The notes beneath the pieces were generated by a model. It was not told where the DNA came from. It was given only the letters and a program-made list of their open reading frames with translations, and made no database searches. Positions 12,321 to 21,942 of a stretch of 64,000 bases of DNA are shown here, piece by piece (within the stretch, counting starts at the first letter, position 1; every line of letters begins with the position of its first letter). Source of the stretch: Flavobacterium hungaricum (GTDB taxonomy: Bacteria > Bacteroidota > Bacteroidia > Flavobacteriales > Flavobacteriaceae); contig NZ_PRDM01000003.1 of assembly GCF_015182285.1 (NCBI RefSeq), forward strand, positions 372,001-436,000, written 5' to 3'. The position numbers and the translations under genes are program-made.

Positions 12321-14648
12321 ATGAAATACATAAAATACATACTTCTCTTCACTACGCTTTTCCTTAAAGCGCAAGTTCCTGTGCTCGAAAATTACAATCA
12401 GGTTTGGACAACGCAGAGCAATAATTCATCAGAATCAATGCCATTGGGAGGCGGAGATATTGGTATGAATGTATGGGTAGAAAAAGGCGATTTGTACTTT
12501 TATTTTTCGCGAAGCGGGACTTTTGACGAACACAATACTTTGCTGAAATTAGGAAGGGTAAAGGTGACGTTAACACCGAATCCTTTTGAGGGAGCAGCAG
12601 GTTTTCATCAGGAATTGAAACTAAAAGACGGATATGTTTTAGTCGGGCAGAATGACACTAAAATCAAACTTTGGGTAGATGTTTTTAAACCGATAATTCA
12701 CGTTGATTTAGAAAGTAAAAATGCATTAAAAATGACGGCTTCTTATGAAAGCTGGCGTTATAAAAACCGCGATTCAAAAGGAAAAGCTAATAATGCCAAT
12801 TCCTATAAATGGGCGCCTCAGGGAGATATTGTGACTTATAAAGATTCGATTTCATTTGAAAATAACGGCATAAAATTTTACCATAGAAACAGGGAAAATA
12901 CCGTTTTTGATGTGGCTGTAAAACAGCAGAAAATGGAATTGGTTAAAGAGCAAATGCTAAATCCGCTTAAAAATTTAACTTTCGGCGGCTTTATGACGGG
13001 CGATAATCTAAAACCTGACGGAACGTATCTAGGAAAATACCAATCGACAGATTTTAAAGGTTTTAATTTGTCCAGTATAAAACCATCTAAAAAACATGCA
13101 TTAGAAATTTATTTAAATACCAATCAATCTGCTTTTTCGACTTGGGATAATGGATTGAAAAGTCTGATTTCTGTAAACAAGAACACAGCAAAACAAGCAG
13201 AAAAAAACACGATAAAATGGTGGAATAATTTCTGGAACCGCAGTTTTATTTTTACTCAGAAAAAGCAATCGAATGCCAAAGATTCGGTTTATCAAATCGG
13301 ACAAAATTATCAGCTGTTTCGATTTATGCTCGGCTGTAATGCCTATGGAAAATATCCAACAAAATTCAACGGCGGATTGTTTACCGTTGATCCCGTTTTT
13401 ACGAATCCCGATTTAGATTTTACACCTGATTTCAGGAATTGGGGAGGAGGAACCATGACGGCTCAAAATCAAAGATTGGTTTATTTTCCGATGGTAAAAA
13501 GCGGTGATTTTGATATGATGAAATCACAGCTGGATTATTATTTGAGTCTCCAGAAAAATGCCGAATTAAGAAGCAAAGTATATTGGAATCATCATGGCGC
13601 TTCGTTTACAGAACAATTGGAAAATTTCGGGTTGCCAAATCCTGCAGAATACGAATGGAAACGTCCGGCAGATTACGATCCCGGAATGGAATACAATGCG
13701 TGGCTGGAATATGAATGGGACACGGTTTTTGAATTCTGCCAAATGATGTTACAGCAAAAAGAATATGCTGGAGAAGATATTCAGATATACAATGCTTTCA
13801 TAATCAGCTGCCTTCGTTTTTTTGATGAACATTATCAATATTTAGCGAAACAAAGAGGGAGGAAAGCATTGGACGGAAACGGCAAACTGGTTCTTTTTCC
13901 GGGTTCGGGAGCAGAAACCTATAAAATGGCAAATAATGCCAATAGTACCATTTCGGCTTTGCAAGTTATTACAGCCAATCTTTTAAACCTTTCTGCAAAA
14001 GAATTGTCCAAAGAAGAAGCCGAATATTTAAAAGCATTTCAAAACAGAATTCCGCCTTTAAATTTTGGACAGATTGAAAACCATAGAGTTTTACTTCCTG
14101 CAAAATCTTGGGAAAGAGTGAATAATTCGGAAGTGCCGCAATTATATCCAGTTTATCCGTGGGGAATTTACAGCATTGGAAAACCTGATTTAGAAACGGC
14201 TTTAAACACTTGGAAATACGATCCTGATGCTCTAAAATTTAGAAGTCATATTGGATGGAAACAAGACAATATTTTTGCAGCGCGTTTGGGATTAACAGAA
14301 GAAGCCGCGAAATACAATACCTTAAAAATGGCGAATTCAGACCGACGTTTTCCTGCCTTTTGGGGACCAGGATTTGACTGGGTTCCAGATCATAATTGGG
14401 GCGGTTCGGGAATGATTGGCATGCAGGAAATGCTTTTGCAGGAAACTGATGGAAAGATATATCTTTTTCCAGCCTGGCCAAAAGATTGGAACGTTCATTT
14501 TAAATTACATGCGAAACAAAATACAACGGTTGAAGCCGAACTCCTGAATGGAGAATTGAAGGTTTTAAAAGTTATTCCGGAAGAAAGAAAAAAAGACATT
14601 ATAAATCTGTTAGGAAAATCTGAAGCAGCAAAAACAAAATTAAACTAA
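12321..14648 (+). CDS. DUF5703-like glycosidase-type protein, exported
   Basis: 775 residues from the ATG at 12321, which begins a short signal peptide MKYIKYILLFTTLFLKAQ; the longer in-frame start lies in the repeat. The N-terminal block (SSESMPLGGGDIGMNVWVEKG, FYFSRSGTFDEHNTLLKLG) matches what I recall of the DUF5703 family. The middle and C-terminal parts (NWWGGTMTAQNQ-like, LEYEWDTVFEFCQMML, LFPAWPKDWNVHFKLHA) resemble (alpha/alpha)6-barrel glycosidases such as GH95 and GH78, including the typical closing strand with LFPAWP. Most likely a periplasmic glycoside hydrolase on pectic oligosaccharides; activity is unknown. Its stop is 16 bp from the next start, so it is probably co-transcribed with the pectate lyase. 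Confidence 0.65.
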   Translation: MKYIKYILLFTTLFLKAQVPVLENYNQVWTTQSNNSSESMPLGGGDIGMNVWVEKGDLYFYFSRSGTFDEHNTLLKLGRVKVTLTPNPFEGAAGFHQELKLKDGYVLVGQNDTKIKLWVDVFKPIIHVDLESKNALKMTASYESWRYKNRDSKGKANNANSYKWAPQGDIVTYKDSISFENNGIKFYHRNRENTVFDVAVKQQKMELVKEQMLNPLKNLTFGGFMTGDNLKPDGTYLGKYQSTDFKGFNLSSIKPSKKHALEIYLNTNQSAFSTWDNGLKSLISVNKNTAKQAEKNTIKWWNNFWNRSFIFTQKKQSNAKDSVYQIGQNYQLFRFMLGCNAYGKYPTKFNGGLFTVDPVFTNPDLDFTPDFRNWGGGTMTAQNQRLVYFPMVKSGDFDMMKSQLDYYLSLQKNAELRSKVYWNHHGASFTEQLENFGLPNPAEYEWKRPADYDPGMEYNAWLEYEWDTVFEFCQMMLQQKEYAGEDIQIYNAFIISCLRFFDEHYQYLAKQRGRKALDGNGKLVLFPGSGAETYKMANNANSTISALQVITANLLNLSAKELSKEEAEYLKAFQNRIPPLNFGQIENHRVLLPAKSWERVNNSEVPQLYPVYPWGIYSIGKPDLETALNTWKYDPDALKFRSHIGWKQDNIFAARLGLTEEAAKYNTLKMANSDRRFPAFWGPGFDWVPDHNWGGSGMIGMQEMLLQETDGKIYLFPAWPKDWNVHFKLHAKQNTTVEAELLNGELKVLKVIPEERKKDIINLLGKSEAAKTKLN

Positions 14649-14664
14649 CTATTACCAAACAAAA

Positions 14665-17124
14665 ATGATAAAGAAATTAATTAGCGCTGCTTTTTTGTCG
14701 CTCATTTTGACCACAAACGGGCAAGCACAATCAGCGCAGCATACTGATAAACAAATAGTAAAAGTCGATTTTGACTTTTTCCAAAGAAGACTGGAAGAAG
14801 TTCACGATCCGAGTTATGATTCTTGGGTAATCAACGAAGGAAAAGAAGCTGAAAAATCATTTAATAATGTGGCATTTAAGTTAAAAGGAAATTTTACTTC
14901 TAAGTGGTACAAAGTCGGAATGAGTGCACCGCATTACAACAAATTAGGAAGTGACGGTTTAGTAACTTCTGAAAATTTAGAATTGAAAATCAGCGGATTG
15001 AAAGCAGGAAAACATACGCTTTTAACTTTTCATAACGCTTTTGATGTCATTACAGGAAAAACTTTTTCTCCGATAAAAATATTCGTAAACGGAAAACTGC
15101 AGCAAACGGTAAATGCGAGTCAGAGAGCCAATGCTAAAATTGATGCAGCGATGGCGTATATCACTTTTAATGCAGAAAAAGGCAAAGATGTAATTGTTCG
15201 TTTTGAAATCGATCCGACTTCAAATCCTGATGTCGTAAAACAAATCGTCATCAATGGTTTTGAAATTGATACGCCAAACCTAATGAATCAGGCGCGTACT
15301 CCTGAACCAAGAAACCGTGATGAACATGTTGAAGTGGGGAAAACTCTAACTTTAAAATGGGATGCCATCAAAAATGTGGCAGCTCATAAGTTGTATTTTG
15401 GCGAAGATAAAAATGCCGTAGAAAATGCAACAGAATCTTCAAAAGAATTTAAAGGAAAGTTGACAGATAAAAGTTTTACAGTTTCTGACTTATATTCAGG
15501 GACAACGTATTACTGGAGAGTGGATGAAGTGGATGCAAATGGCGAAGTAACTTTAGGAAATGTGTGGTCGTTTAAGCCTGCCCAATTGGCATTTCCGGGA
15601 GCAGAAGGTTACGGCCGTTATGCTGTTGGAGGACGCGGGGGAAAAGTAATTGAAGTAACCAATTTAAATGATGACGGACCTGGAAGTTTACGTGATGCCA
15701 TCAATCAGGAAATTGGGCCGAGAACGATTGTTTTTACTGTTTCAGGAAATATAAAACTGGCTTCACGATTAGTGGCAAATCAGCCTTATATCACTATTGC
15801 GGGGCAGACAGCGCCGGGCGAAGGAATTACCATCAGCAGAGCTCCAATTGGGTTGACTGGAAATGATGGTGTTGTGCGCTTCTTAAAAGTAAGAATTGGA
15901 GGCGGTACTACTTTTGACGGAATGGGATTAACGGGTGCTGACTACAGTATTATTGACCACTGTTCGATCAGTTGGACGATAGACGAATCGTTTAGTTCTC
16001 GTGGTGCGCATCATATTACGCTGCAGCGAACTTTAATTTCTGAAGCGTTGAATGTGGCAGGTCATGATAAATACGAAGCAGGAAAAATGCACGGATATGC
16101 AGCTACAATTGGCGGTGATATTGGTAGTTTTCATCATAACTTACTGGCTCATAACTACGGTAGAAACTGGAGTATTGGCGGTGGTTTAAGCGGTGACGGA
16201 TTTTACACAGGAAGATTGGATATCACCAATAATGTGGTTTACAACTGGGGAAAAAGAACAACAGACGGTGGTGCAAACGAGGTAAATTTTGTCAATAATT
16301 ATTATAAACCGGGAGCTTCAACAGCAATTTTTGTAGCGTTAAATGCACAGCACGAAGGTGTTGGAAAAGGAATGCAGCGTTATTATTTTGATGGAAATGT
16401 GATGCCGGGTTATTTTGATGAAAAATCTCAGGATAAGGGCAGAAAATCTACCGTTACAAATAAAGAGAAAGTGGAATATGAAACTTTTGTAGATAAACCA
16501 TTTTTTCCTTCCTATGTAGAAACGCAGTCAGCGAAAGCGGCTTATAAAAACGTACTTTCAGATGTTGGGGCGAATCAGCCGTTTTTTGATAAACACGATA
16601 ACCGAATTATTGGTGAAACTTTAAAAGGAACTTTTACTTATAAGGGAAGTAAAAGTGGTCTTGGCGGCATGATTGATAACGAACAGGACGCAGGTGGATG
16701 GCCAAACTTTGCTTCAGAAACCCGCCCAGCAGATTGGGATATCGATCATGACGGATTGCCAAACTGGTGGGAAAAAGCTTTTGGTTTAAACGAAAATTCA
16801 AAAGCAGGAGATTTTTCAGATGCGAATCAAGATACGGATAAGGATGGTTTTACGCAATTAGACAATTATCTGGATTGGCTGTCAACGCCTCATTATTTTG
16901 TGAATTCAGAAGATAAGAAAGTTTTAAATGCAGGAAATTTTTTCAAAGGTTATGAAAACAAACCTGTTTACACTTTCTCTGATCTTAAAAATGGAAAAGT
17001 AGTTTTAAAAGGAAAAGAAATTCAGTTTTCAACCGTTGAAAAAGGATTCGCTTCTTTCGTACTAACCGTAAAAGATGCCGACGGAGATTCAATGAGCAGA
17101 ACAATTAATTTCTTTGTAAAATAA
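14665..17124 (+). CDS. Modular pectate lyase (PL1-type) with N-terminal beta-sandwich and Fn3-like domain
   Basis: 819 residues, signal peptide ending in TTNGQAQ. A beta-sandwich module (about 30-205, KISGLKAGKHTLLTFHNAFD) and an Fn3-like domain (about 215-305, YSGTTYYWRVDEVD) precede the parallel beta-helix. The helix starts at FPGAEGYGRY (Phe310) and carries the lyase words GGRGGKVIEVTNLNDDGPGSLRD-like, ITIAGQTAPGEG, DHCSISWTIDES and ITNNVVYNW. A Ca-binding DxDxDG segment (DIDHDGLPNWWEKAFGL, then DTDKDGF) and a small Ig-like tail close the protein. It cleaves de-esterified homogalacturonan by beta-elimination. It is larger than the two lyases at 27414 and 29943; the extra N-terminal modules may bind substrate. 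CE8 and CE12 nearby would supply deesterified substrate. Confidence 0.9.
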   Translation: MIKKLISAAFLSLILTTNGQAQSAQHTDKQIVKVDFDFFQRRLEEVHDPSYDSWVINEGKEAEKSFNNVAFKLKGNFTSKWYKVGMSAPHYNKLGSDGLVTSENLELKISGLKAGKHTLLTFHNAFDVITGKTFSPIKIFVNGKLQQTVNASQRANAKIDAAMAYITFNAEKGKDVIVRFEIDPTSNPDVVKQIVINGFEIDTPNLMNQARTPEPRNRDEHVEVGKTLTLKWDAIKNVAAHKLYFGEDKNAVENATESSKEFKGKLTDKSFTVSDLYSGTTYYWRVDEVDANGEVTLGNVWSFKPAQLAFPGAEGYGRYAVGGRGGKVIEVTNLNDDGPGSLRDAINQEIGPRTIVFTVSGNIKLASRLVANQPYITIAGQTAPGEGITISRAPIGLTGNDGVVRFLKVRIGGGTTFDGMGLTGADYSIIDHCSISWTIDESFSSRGAHHITLQRTLISEALNVAGHDKYEAGKMHGYAATIGGDIGSFHHNLLAHNYGRNWSIGGGLSGDGFYTGRLDITNNVVYNWGKRTTDGGANEVNFVNNYYKPGASTAIFVALNAQHEGVGKGMQRYYFDGNVMPGYFDEKSQDKGRKSTVTNKEKVEYETFVDKPFFPSYVETQSAKAAYKNVLSDVGANQPFFDKHDNRIIGETLKGTFTYKGSKSGLGGMIDNEQDAGGWPNFASETRPADWDIDHDGLPNWWEKAFGLNENSKAGDFSDANQDTDKDGFTQLDNYLDWLSTPHYFVNSEDKKVLNAGNFFKGYENKPVYTFSDLKNGKVVLKGKEIQFSTVEKGFASFVLTVKDADGDSMSRTINFFVK

Positions 17125-17140
17125 TATAAAAGTATTTCAC

Positions 17141-17306
17141 GCAGATTTTGCAGATTTAAGCTGATATATTTTTGATCTATTTTCTAAAAAAAAAAATCTG
17201 CGCAGATCTGCTTAAATCTGAGAAATCTGCGTAAAAAAATCGCGAATGAAGATAAAAAGTCCGTTATAATCCGCGTTTTTACGAAGTAAATCCGTTTCAT
17301 TAGCGT
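17141..17306. repeat. ATCTGC/CGCAGATTT-type repeat (family B)
   Basis: CGCAGATTTTGCAGATTTAAGC on the left pairs with ATCTGCTTAAATCTGAG and ATCTGCG on the right across a poly-A tract. It is followed by an ATCCGCG/AATCCG block. It fills most of the 207-bp gap before the GH127 gene. Confidence 0.75.
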
Positions 17307-17331
17307 TTTCAATAACACAATATAAATCAAA

Positions 17332-19350
17332 ATGAAAAAGAACATCATCCTATCCTCTTTATTTCTTTCAACAGTAATCTTTGCACAAAACAAAGGTTTG
17401 GTTGCGAATTCAGAAAGTCCGTATTCAAAACTGCAAAGCATTGGCTTACAAGATGTAAAATGGACAAATGGTTTCTGGAAAGAACAATTTGATGTAGAAA
17501 CCAAAAACACCCTGCCTTATATGTGGGATTTGTATCATAACGATGAGATTTCGCATGCTTACAAAAACTTCGAAATTGCAGCAGGGGTAAGCAAAGGAAC
17601 ATTTAAAGGTCCTTCGTTTCATGATGGTGATTTCTACAAGATTTTTGAAGGAATGGCGGCCACTTATGCGGTTACAAAAGATAAAAAACTCGATCAGGAA
17701 ATGGACAAAGCTATTGCGCTTTTCGCGAAAGTACAGCGCAAAGACGGTTATATTCATACACCTGTTTTAATTGATGAACGCTGGGGGACTTTAGGACCGG
17801 AAGAAGTAAAAAAACAGCTGGGTTTTGAGAAATACAATATGGGACATTTAATGACTGCAGCCTGTATTCATTATCGTACTACAGGAAAAACCAACTTTTT
17901 GAATATTGCAAAAGGCGTTGCCGATTTCTTATATGATTTCTACAAAAAAGCATCACCGGAACTGGCTCGAAATGCGATTTGTCCGTCCCATTATATGGGA
18001 ATTGTCGAAATGTACAGAACGACCAAAAATCCGAAATATCTGGAACTTGCCAATAATTTAATTGACATTAGAGGAACTACAAATGATGGAACCGATGACA
18101 ATCAGGATCGCATTCCGTTTAGACAGCAGACCACTGCAATGGGTCACGCTGTTAGAGCGAATTACCTATATGCTGGAGTAGCCGATTTGTATGCCGAAAC
18201 GGGAGAAAAGAAACTCTTAGACAATCTGGAATCGATTTGGGATGATGTAACGTACCGTAAAATGTACATTACAGGAGGCTGTGGTTCTTTATACGACGGC
18301 GTTTCGCCAGACGGAACTTCTTACGATCCAACGGTAGTACAGAAAATTCACCAGGCTTACGGCCGTCCTTTTCAATTACCAAATGCAACGGCTCATACCG
18401 AAACCTGTGCCAATATTGGAAATGTTTTATGGAACTGGAGAATGCTTCAAATTACCGGAGATGCCAAATATGCTGATATTGTAGAGTTAGCACTTTATAA
18501 TAGCGTACTTTCCGGAATGGATTTGGAAGGAGAAAAATTCCTTTATAATAATCCGCTGAATGTGTCTAATGATCTGCCGTTTCACCAAAGATGGGGAAAT
18601 GAACGTGAAGGTTATATTGCCTTATCAAACTGTTGTGCGCCAAACGTAACGAGAACAGTTGCCGAAGTTGGAAATTATGCTTACAATCTTTCAAAAGAAG
18701 GTTTGTATGTAAATTTATACGGAAGTAATTCTTTGAAAACAAAATCGTTAAACGGAGAAGAAATCGAAATCGAACAGCAGACGAATTATCCTTGGGACGG
18801 AAAAATAACATTGAAAATTGTAAAAGCACCAAAAGATTTACAGAATTTCTTTTTAAGAATTCCGGGCTGGAGCCAGAATGCTTCGGTTTCAGTTAATAAC
18901 TTAAAAAGTAATGACAAAATCGTTTCCGGCACTTATTTCAAATTAAATCAAAAGTGGAAAAAAGGAGATGTGATCGAATTAAATCTTCCAATGCCGGTTG
19001 AATTAATGGAAGCCAATCCATTGGTTGAAGAAGTTAAAAATCAAATCGCTGTAAAAAGAGGACCGCTGGTTTATTGTTTAGAATCAGATCAGCTTCCTGC
19101 AAAAACAAGTGTAAATGATATAGCTTTAAATGTGAATTCGAAATTTACGACTAACAATTTCACCCTTAATAATAGAAATTTAGTAAGCATTGATGCAGAA
19201 GCGGTCATAAAATCTGATAATTCGTGGAATAAAACTTTGTACAAACCGCTTAATTCCAAAGATGCAACTGCAGTACCAGTCAAATTGATTCCGTATTTTG
19301 CATGGGGAAATAAAGGAAAAGGGGAAATGACGGTTTGGATGTCGCATTAG
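17332..19350 (+). CDS. GH127 (DUF1680) beta-L-arabinofuranosidase-type enzyme, exported
   Basis: 672 residues, signal peptide MKKNIILSSLFLSTVIFAQ. The family opening (VKWTNGFWKEQFDV, NFEIAAG) and (alpha/alpha)6 barrel words are present. The metal/nucleophile site of GH127 is intact: Glu357 and Cys359 in HTETCANIG, Cys434 and Cys435 in SNCCAPNV. The 77-residue spacing is close to that of the characterised bifidobacterial enzyme HypBA1, whose nucleophile is a zinc-bound cysteine. GH127 members release beta-L-arabinofuranose; one Bacteroides member acts on aceric acid in rhamnogalacturonan II. Either would fit this pectin locus; sequence alone does not decide. Confidence 0.92.
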   Translation: MKKNIILSSLFLSTVIFAQNKGLVANSESPYSKLQSIGLQDVKWTNGFWKEQFDVETKNTLPYMWDLYHNDEISHAYKNFEIAAGVSKGTFKGPSFHDGDFYKIFEGMAATYAVTKDKKLDQEMDKAIALFAKVQRKDGYIHTPVLIDERWGTLGPEEVKKQLGFEKYNMGHLMTAACIHYRTTGKTNFLNIAKGVADFLYDFYKKASPELARNAICPSHYMGIVEMYRTTKNPKYLELANNLIDIRGTTNDGTDDNQDRIPFRQQTTAMGHAVRANYLYAGVADLYAETGEKKLLDNLESIWDDVTYRKMYITGGCGSLYDGVSPDGTSYDPTVVQKIHQAYGRPFQLPNATAHTETCANIGNVLWNWRMLQITGDAKYADIVELALYNSVLSGMDLEGEKFLYNNPLNVSNDLPFHQRWGNEREGYIALSNCCAPNVTRTVAEVGNYAYNLSKEGLYVNLYGSNSLKTKSLNGEEIEIEQQTNYPWDGKITLKIVKAPKDLQNFFLRIPGWSQNASVSVNNLKSNDKIVSGTYFKLNQKWKKGDVIELNLPMPVELMEANPLVEEVKNQIAVKRGPLVYCLESDQLPAKTSVNDIALNVNSKFTTNNFTLNNRNLVSIDAEAVIKSDNSWNKTLYKPLNSKDATAVPVKLIPYFAWGNKGKGEMTVWMSH

Positions 19351-19381
19351 AAATTACAGAGTAAATTCCTATTTTTGGTAG

Positions 19382-19471
19382 AGGCGCACTGCTGTGCGTC
19401 TTACGCATTTGGATCAATAATTATTAGCAACAATTAAAATCAACATGGCGTAGACGCACTGCGGTGCGTCT
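19382..19471. repeat. Pair of GCGCAC/GTGCGTC palindromes (family D)
   Basis: Two GC-rich hairpins about 55 bp apart in the 161-bp gap: GGCGCACTGCTGTGCGTC and AGACGCACtgcgGTGCGTCT (perfect 8-bp stem, 19452-19471). Together they can also pair with each other. No coding signal. Confidence 0.75.
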
Positions 19472-19511
19472 CTATAGATACACTTTATCTAAAACTTTAA
19501 AATGAGACTTT

Positions 19512-20498
19512 ATGAAATACATTCTAGCATTATTTTTACTAACAACATTTTCAATTTCAGCCCAAACGCTCGATAATAAATTGGCTTTAACCGTTGCCCA
19601 AGATGGTTCAGGAGATTTTAAAACCATTCAGGAAGCGGTTAACAATGTAAAAGACAATTCAGAGAAACGCGTTGTAATAACCATAAAGCCAGGAAAGTAT
19701 GTTGAGAAATTGGAGATTCCGGCTTCAAAAGCATTTATCGCTTTAAAAGGAACTGATCGAAATAAAACCATTATTTCATTTGATGATTATTCGGGAAAAC
19801 CGCTTCGAGAAAAAGATCCCTCAGGAAAGACTGCTTTTGGAACGGGAACATCTTATTCATTTTTGATTAAAGGAAATGACTGCACGCTCGAAAATCTTAC
19901 TGTAGAAAATACTGCAGGAAGAGTAGGGCAGGCGGTAGCACTTCATATTAAAAGTGATCGTGTTATAGTAAAGAACTGCAATCTTCTTGGTAATCAGGAT
20001 ACACTTTATTTATCCGAAAAAAAAACGCGTATCTATTTTGAAAACTGTTTCATCAATGGTACAACCGATTTTATTTTCGGTGCTGCAACGGCTTATTTTT
20101 ATAAATGTACGATCGAAAGTTTAACGAACTCTTATATTACGGCTGCTTCAACGCCGCAAGGTCAGACTTACGGATTTGTTTTTGTTGATTGTAAGCTTAC
20201 AGCCAAAGACAAATCAGTCGATAAAGTATTTTTTGGAAGACCTTGGAGACCCTATGCTCAAACTGTTTTTATCAATACAGATTTAGGTTCGCATATTATT
20301 CCAGAGGGTTGGAATGCATGGATTGATACAAGGTTTCCTGATAAAGATAAAACGGCTTATTATGCAGAATTTGGAAGCAAAGGTTTAAGCGCTAAAGAGA
20401 TTTCTCAAAGAGTGTCATGGTCGCATCAATTAAATAAAGAAGACCTCAAAAAATATAGTAAAGATTTAGTTTTAAACGGATGGAATCCAAATAAGTAA
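19512..20498 (+). CDS. Pectin methylesterase (CE8), exported
   Basis: 328 residues, signal peptide MKYILALFLLTTFSISAQ. A right-handed beta-helix begins with VAQDGSGDFKTIQEAV. All CE8 active-site blocks are present: Gln140 in VGQAVAL, Gln162 and Asp163 in GNQDTLY, Asp186 in TTDFIFG, Arg243 and Trp245 in GRPWRPY. It hydrolyses methyl esters of homogalacturonan, giving substrate for the pectate lyases and GH28. Only 4 bp separate it from the next gene, so the two esterases are one transcription and possibly translation unit. Confidence 0.95.
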   Translation: MKYILALFLLTTFSISAQTLDNKLALTVAQDGSGDFKTIQEAVNNVKDNSEKRVVITIKPGKYVEKLEIPASKAFIALKGTDRNKTIISFDDYSGKPLREKDPSGKTAFGTGTSYSFLIKGNDCTLENLTVENTAGRVGQAVALHIKSDRVIVKNCNLLGNQDTLYLSEKKTRIYFENCFINGTTDFIFGAATAYFYKCTIESLTNSYITAASTPQGQTYGFVFVDCKLTAKDKSVDKVFFGRPWRPYAQTVFINTDLGSHIIPEGWNAWIDTRFPDKDKTAYYAEFGSKGLSAKEISQRVSWSHQLNKEDLKKYSKDLVLNGWNPNK

Positions 20499-20502
20499 AT
20501 TG

Positions 20503-21285
20503 ATGAAAAACGTTAGAATTTTATTAATCGGACTGTGCTCTTTGCTGGTGCTGGGCGCTTTTAATTATAAACAAAAAGTAACGACCATTTATTTAATTGG
20601 AGATTCTACCGTTGCTGATTATTCATTAGAAGAAAATTATCAAACCAAGAAATTTCCGCAAGTGGGCTGGGGGCAGGTTTTGCAGCCTTTTTTCCAGAAG
20701 GATAGTTTAAAACTGGTCAAAAATATTTTAGGCAATGTTAAAGAAGTAAAAATTGACGATCGGGCAAAGGGCGGCAGAAGTACTAGAACTTTTTTTCAAG
20801 AAGGACGCTGGGCTTCTGTTTACAATTCACTTCAAAAAGGAGATGTGGTTATGATGCAGTTTGGACACAATGATGCATCGGTCGAAAAAACAGAACGTTA
20901 TGTAAACATTGAAGGCTATAAAGAGTTTCTGCGTCTTTTTATTAATCAGACCAAAGAAAAAGGAGCGATTCCGATTGTTCTCACGCCAGTTGCAAGAAAT
21001 TATCCGTGGAAAGATGGTAAATTGACTAATGTGCACGGTGATTATCCTCAGGCAGCAATTGCTGTGGCAAAAGAATTAAATGTAAAGTATATTGATTTGA
21101 ATGAACTTTCGATGAATTTCTTCTCATCCAAAGGACAGGAATATGTAACTGCAAATTATTTTATGAATTTTGAAGCGGGTAAATATCCTGCTTTTCCAGA
21201 AGGGCAAAAAGACAATACCCATTTTCAAACGCTTGGCGGTATTGAAGTCGCAAGATTGGTTTTTAAAGCAATGAAAGGACTTTGA
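20503..21285 (+). CDS. Rhamnogalacturonan acetylesterase (CE12, SGNH hydrolase), exported
   Basis: 260 residues. I take the ATG at 20503 instead of the TTG one codon earlier. An N-terminal hydrophobic stretch (ILLIGLCSLLVLGAF) acts as signal or anchor. SGNH blocks are complete: Ser35 in LIGDSTVADY, Gly in AKGGRSTRTF, Asn in MQFGHNDAS, Asp237 and His240 in KDNTHFQ. CE12 enzymes remove acetyl from the galacturonate of rhamnogalacturonan I. The gene is the last before a strong terminator, ending the 12.3-21.3 kb run. Confidence 0.92.
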   Translation: MKNVRILLIGLCSLLVLGAFNYKQKVTTIYLIGDSTVADYSLEENYQTKKFPQVGWGQVLQPFFQKDSLKLVKNILGNVKEVKIDDRAKGGRSTRTFFQEGRWASVYNSLQKGDVVMMQFGHNDASVEKTERYVNIEGYKEFLRLFINQTKEKGAIPIVLTPVARNYPWKDGKLTNVHGDYPQAAIAVAKELNVKYIDLNELSMNFFSSKGQEYVTANYFMNFEAGKYPAFPEGQKDNTHFQTLGGIEVARLVFKAMKGL

Positions 21286-21320
21286 TTTTAAAAACTCAAA
21301 CAGAATAGAATTATAAAAAG

Positions 21321-21350
21321 CACCAAAATTTAGTTTTGGTGTTTTTTTTT
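21321..21350 (+). terminator. Rho-independent terminator after the esterase pair
   Basis: Stem CACCAAAA / TTTTGGTG with a 5-base loop followed by nine or more T. It lies 35 bp after the CE12 stop codon and is the clearest terminator in the window. Confidence 0.9.
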
Positions 21351-21942
21351 GCCTCAATTCCCAGCTGTTTTTATGAATTCATTTTTAATTGATCAGAATT
21401 TACTTTTAAAATTGCTTTGATATTAAAAAAATATTTGTCTTTTTTAATACTGTCTTGTGTTTATTTTTGTAAGTTTTTTTAATAGGAAATAAATTTGATT
21501 TTAACAATTTTTAATTAATTTTTGATAACGTTTTCGTATTTATAAGAGCTTCTGTATCAGTATTTCTAAAAAGGTGTTTTACAGAATATTTAGAAGAAGT
21601 TGTTTTTTGATGAAAATCTTGCGATATTTTAATTCAAACAGCTTTAGATATTTTATTTAATGCAAACATTTACTTCAATTTTTTGATTACATATATTTTT
21701 TTCATTCATTTTTTATTAATATTGTTTTTTTATAGTGTTTTTTTTTGAAATTATACGATTAAAACAGGATAGAGCAGGACGGTTGTAATCTAGTATCGTC
21801 ATATTTTTGGAAGAATAAAATAAATGTGAATTAAACATTTAATAAGATATATTTAAGATTTATTTAATTTTTATCTGTTAAGAGTATCACATTTAAAAAC
21901 ATGACTAACTAACACTAATAAACTAACCAAAAAAAGACATTT
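21351..21942 (+). promoter_or_regulatory. Long AT-rich leader region of the SusC/SusD operon
   Basis: About 590 bp without a convincing gene and, unlike most gaps here, without the palindromic repeat families. It lies between a terminator and the SusC start, so it must carry the main promoter and any operator of the import operon. Notable words are GATAACGTTTTCG near 21530 (possible operator half) and a candidate promoter at 21783. No regulator gene lies in the window to match it to. Confidence 0.55.
21783..21809 (+). promoter_or_regulatory. Candidate Bacteroidota promoter for susC
   Basis: TTG at 21783-21785 and TATTTTTG at 21802-21809 match the Bacteroidota pattern TTG ... TAnnTTTG. The spacing is 16 bp, one or so shorter than usual. 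Predicted initiation just downstream would give an untranslated leader of about 125 nt. TATTTTTG is easy to meet in AT-rich DNA, so this is only moderately supported. Confidence 0.4.

Noticed and set aside
21435..21469. Second promoter candidate TTG ... TATTTTTG further upstream of susC
   Set aside because: Spacing of 24 bp is too long for the Bacteroidota consensus, and both words are common in AT-rich DNA.
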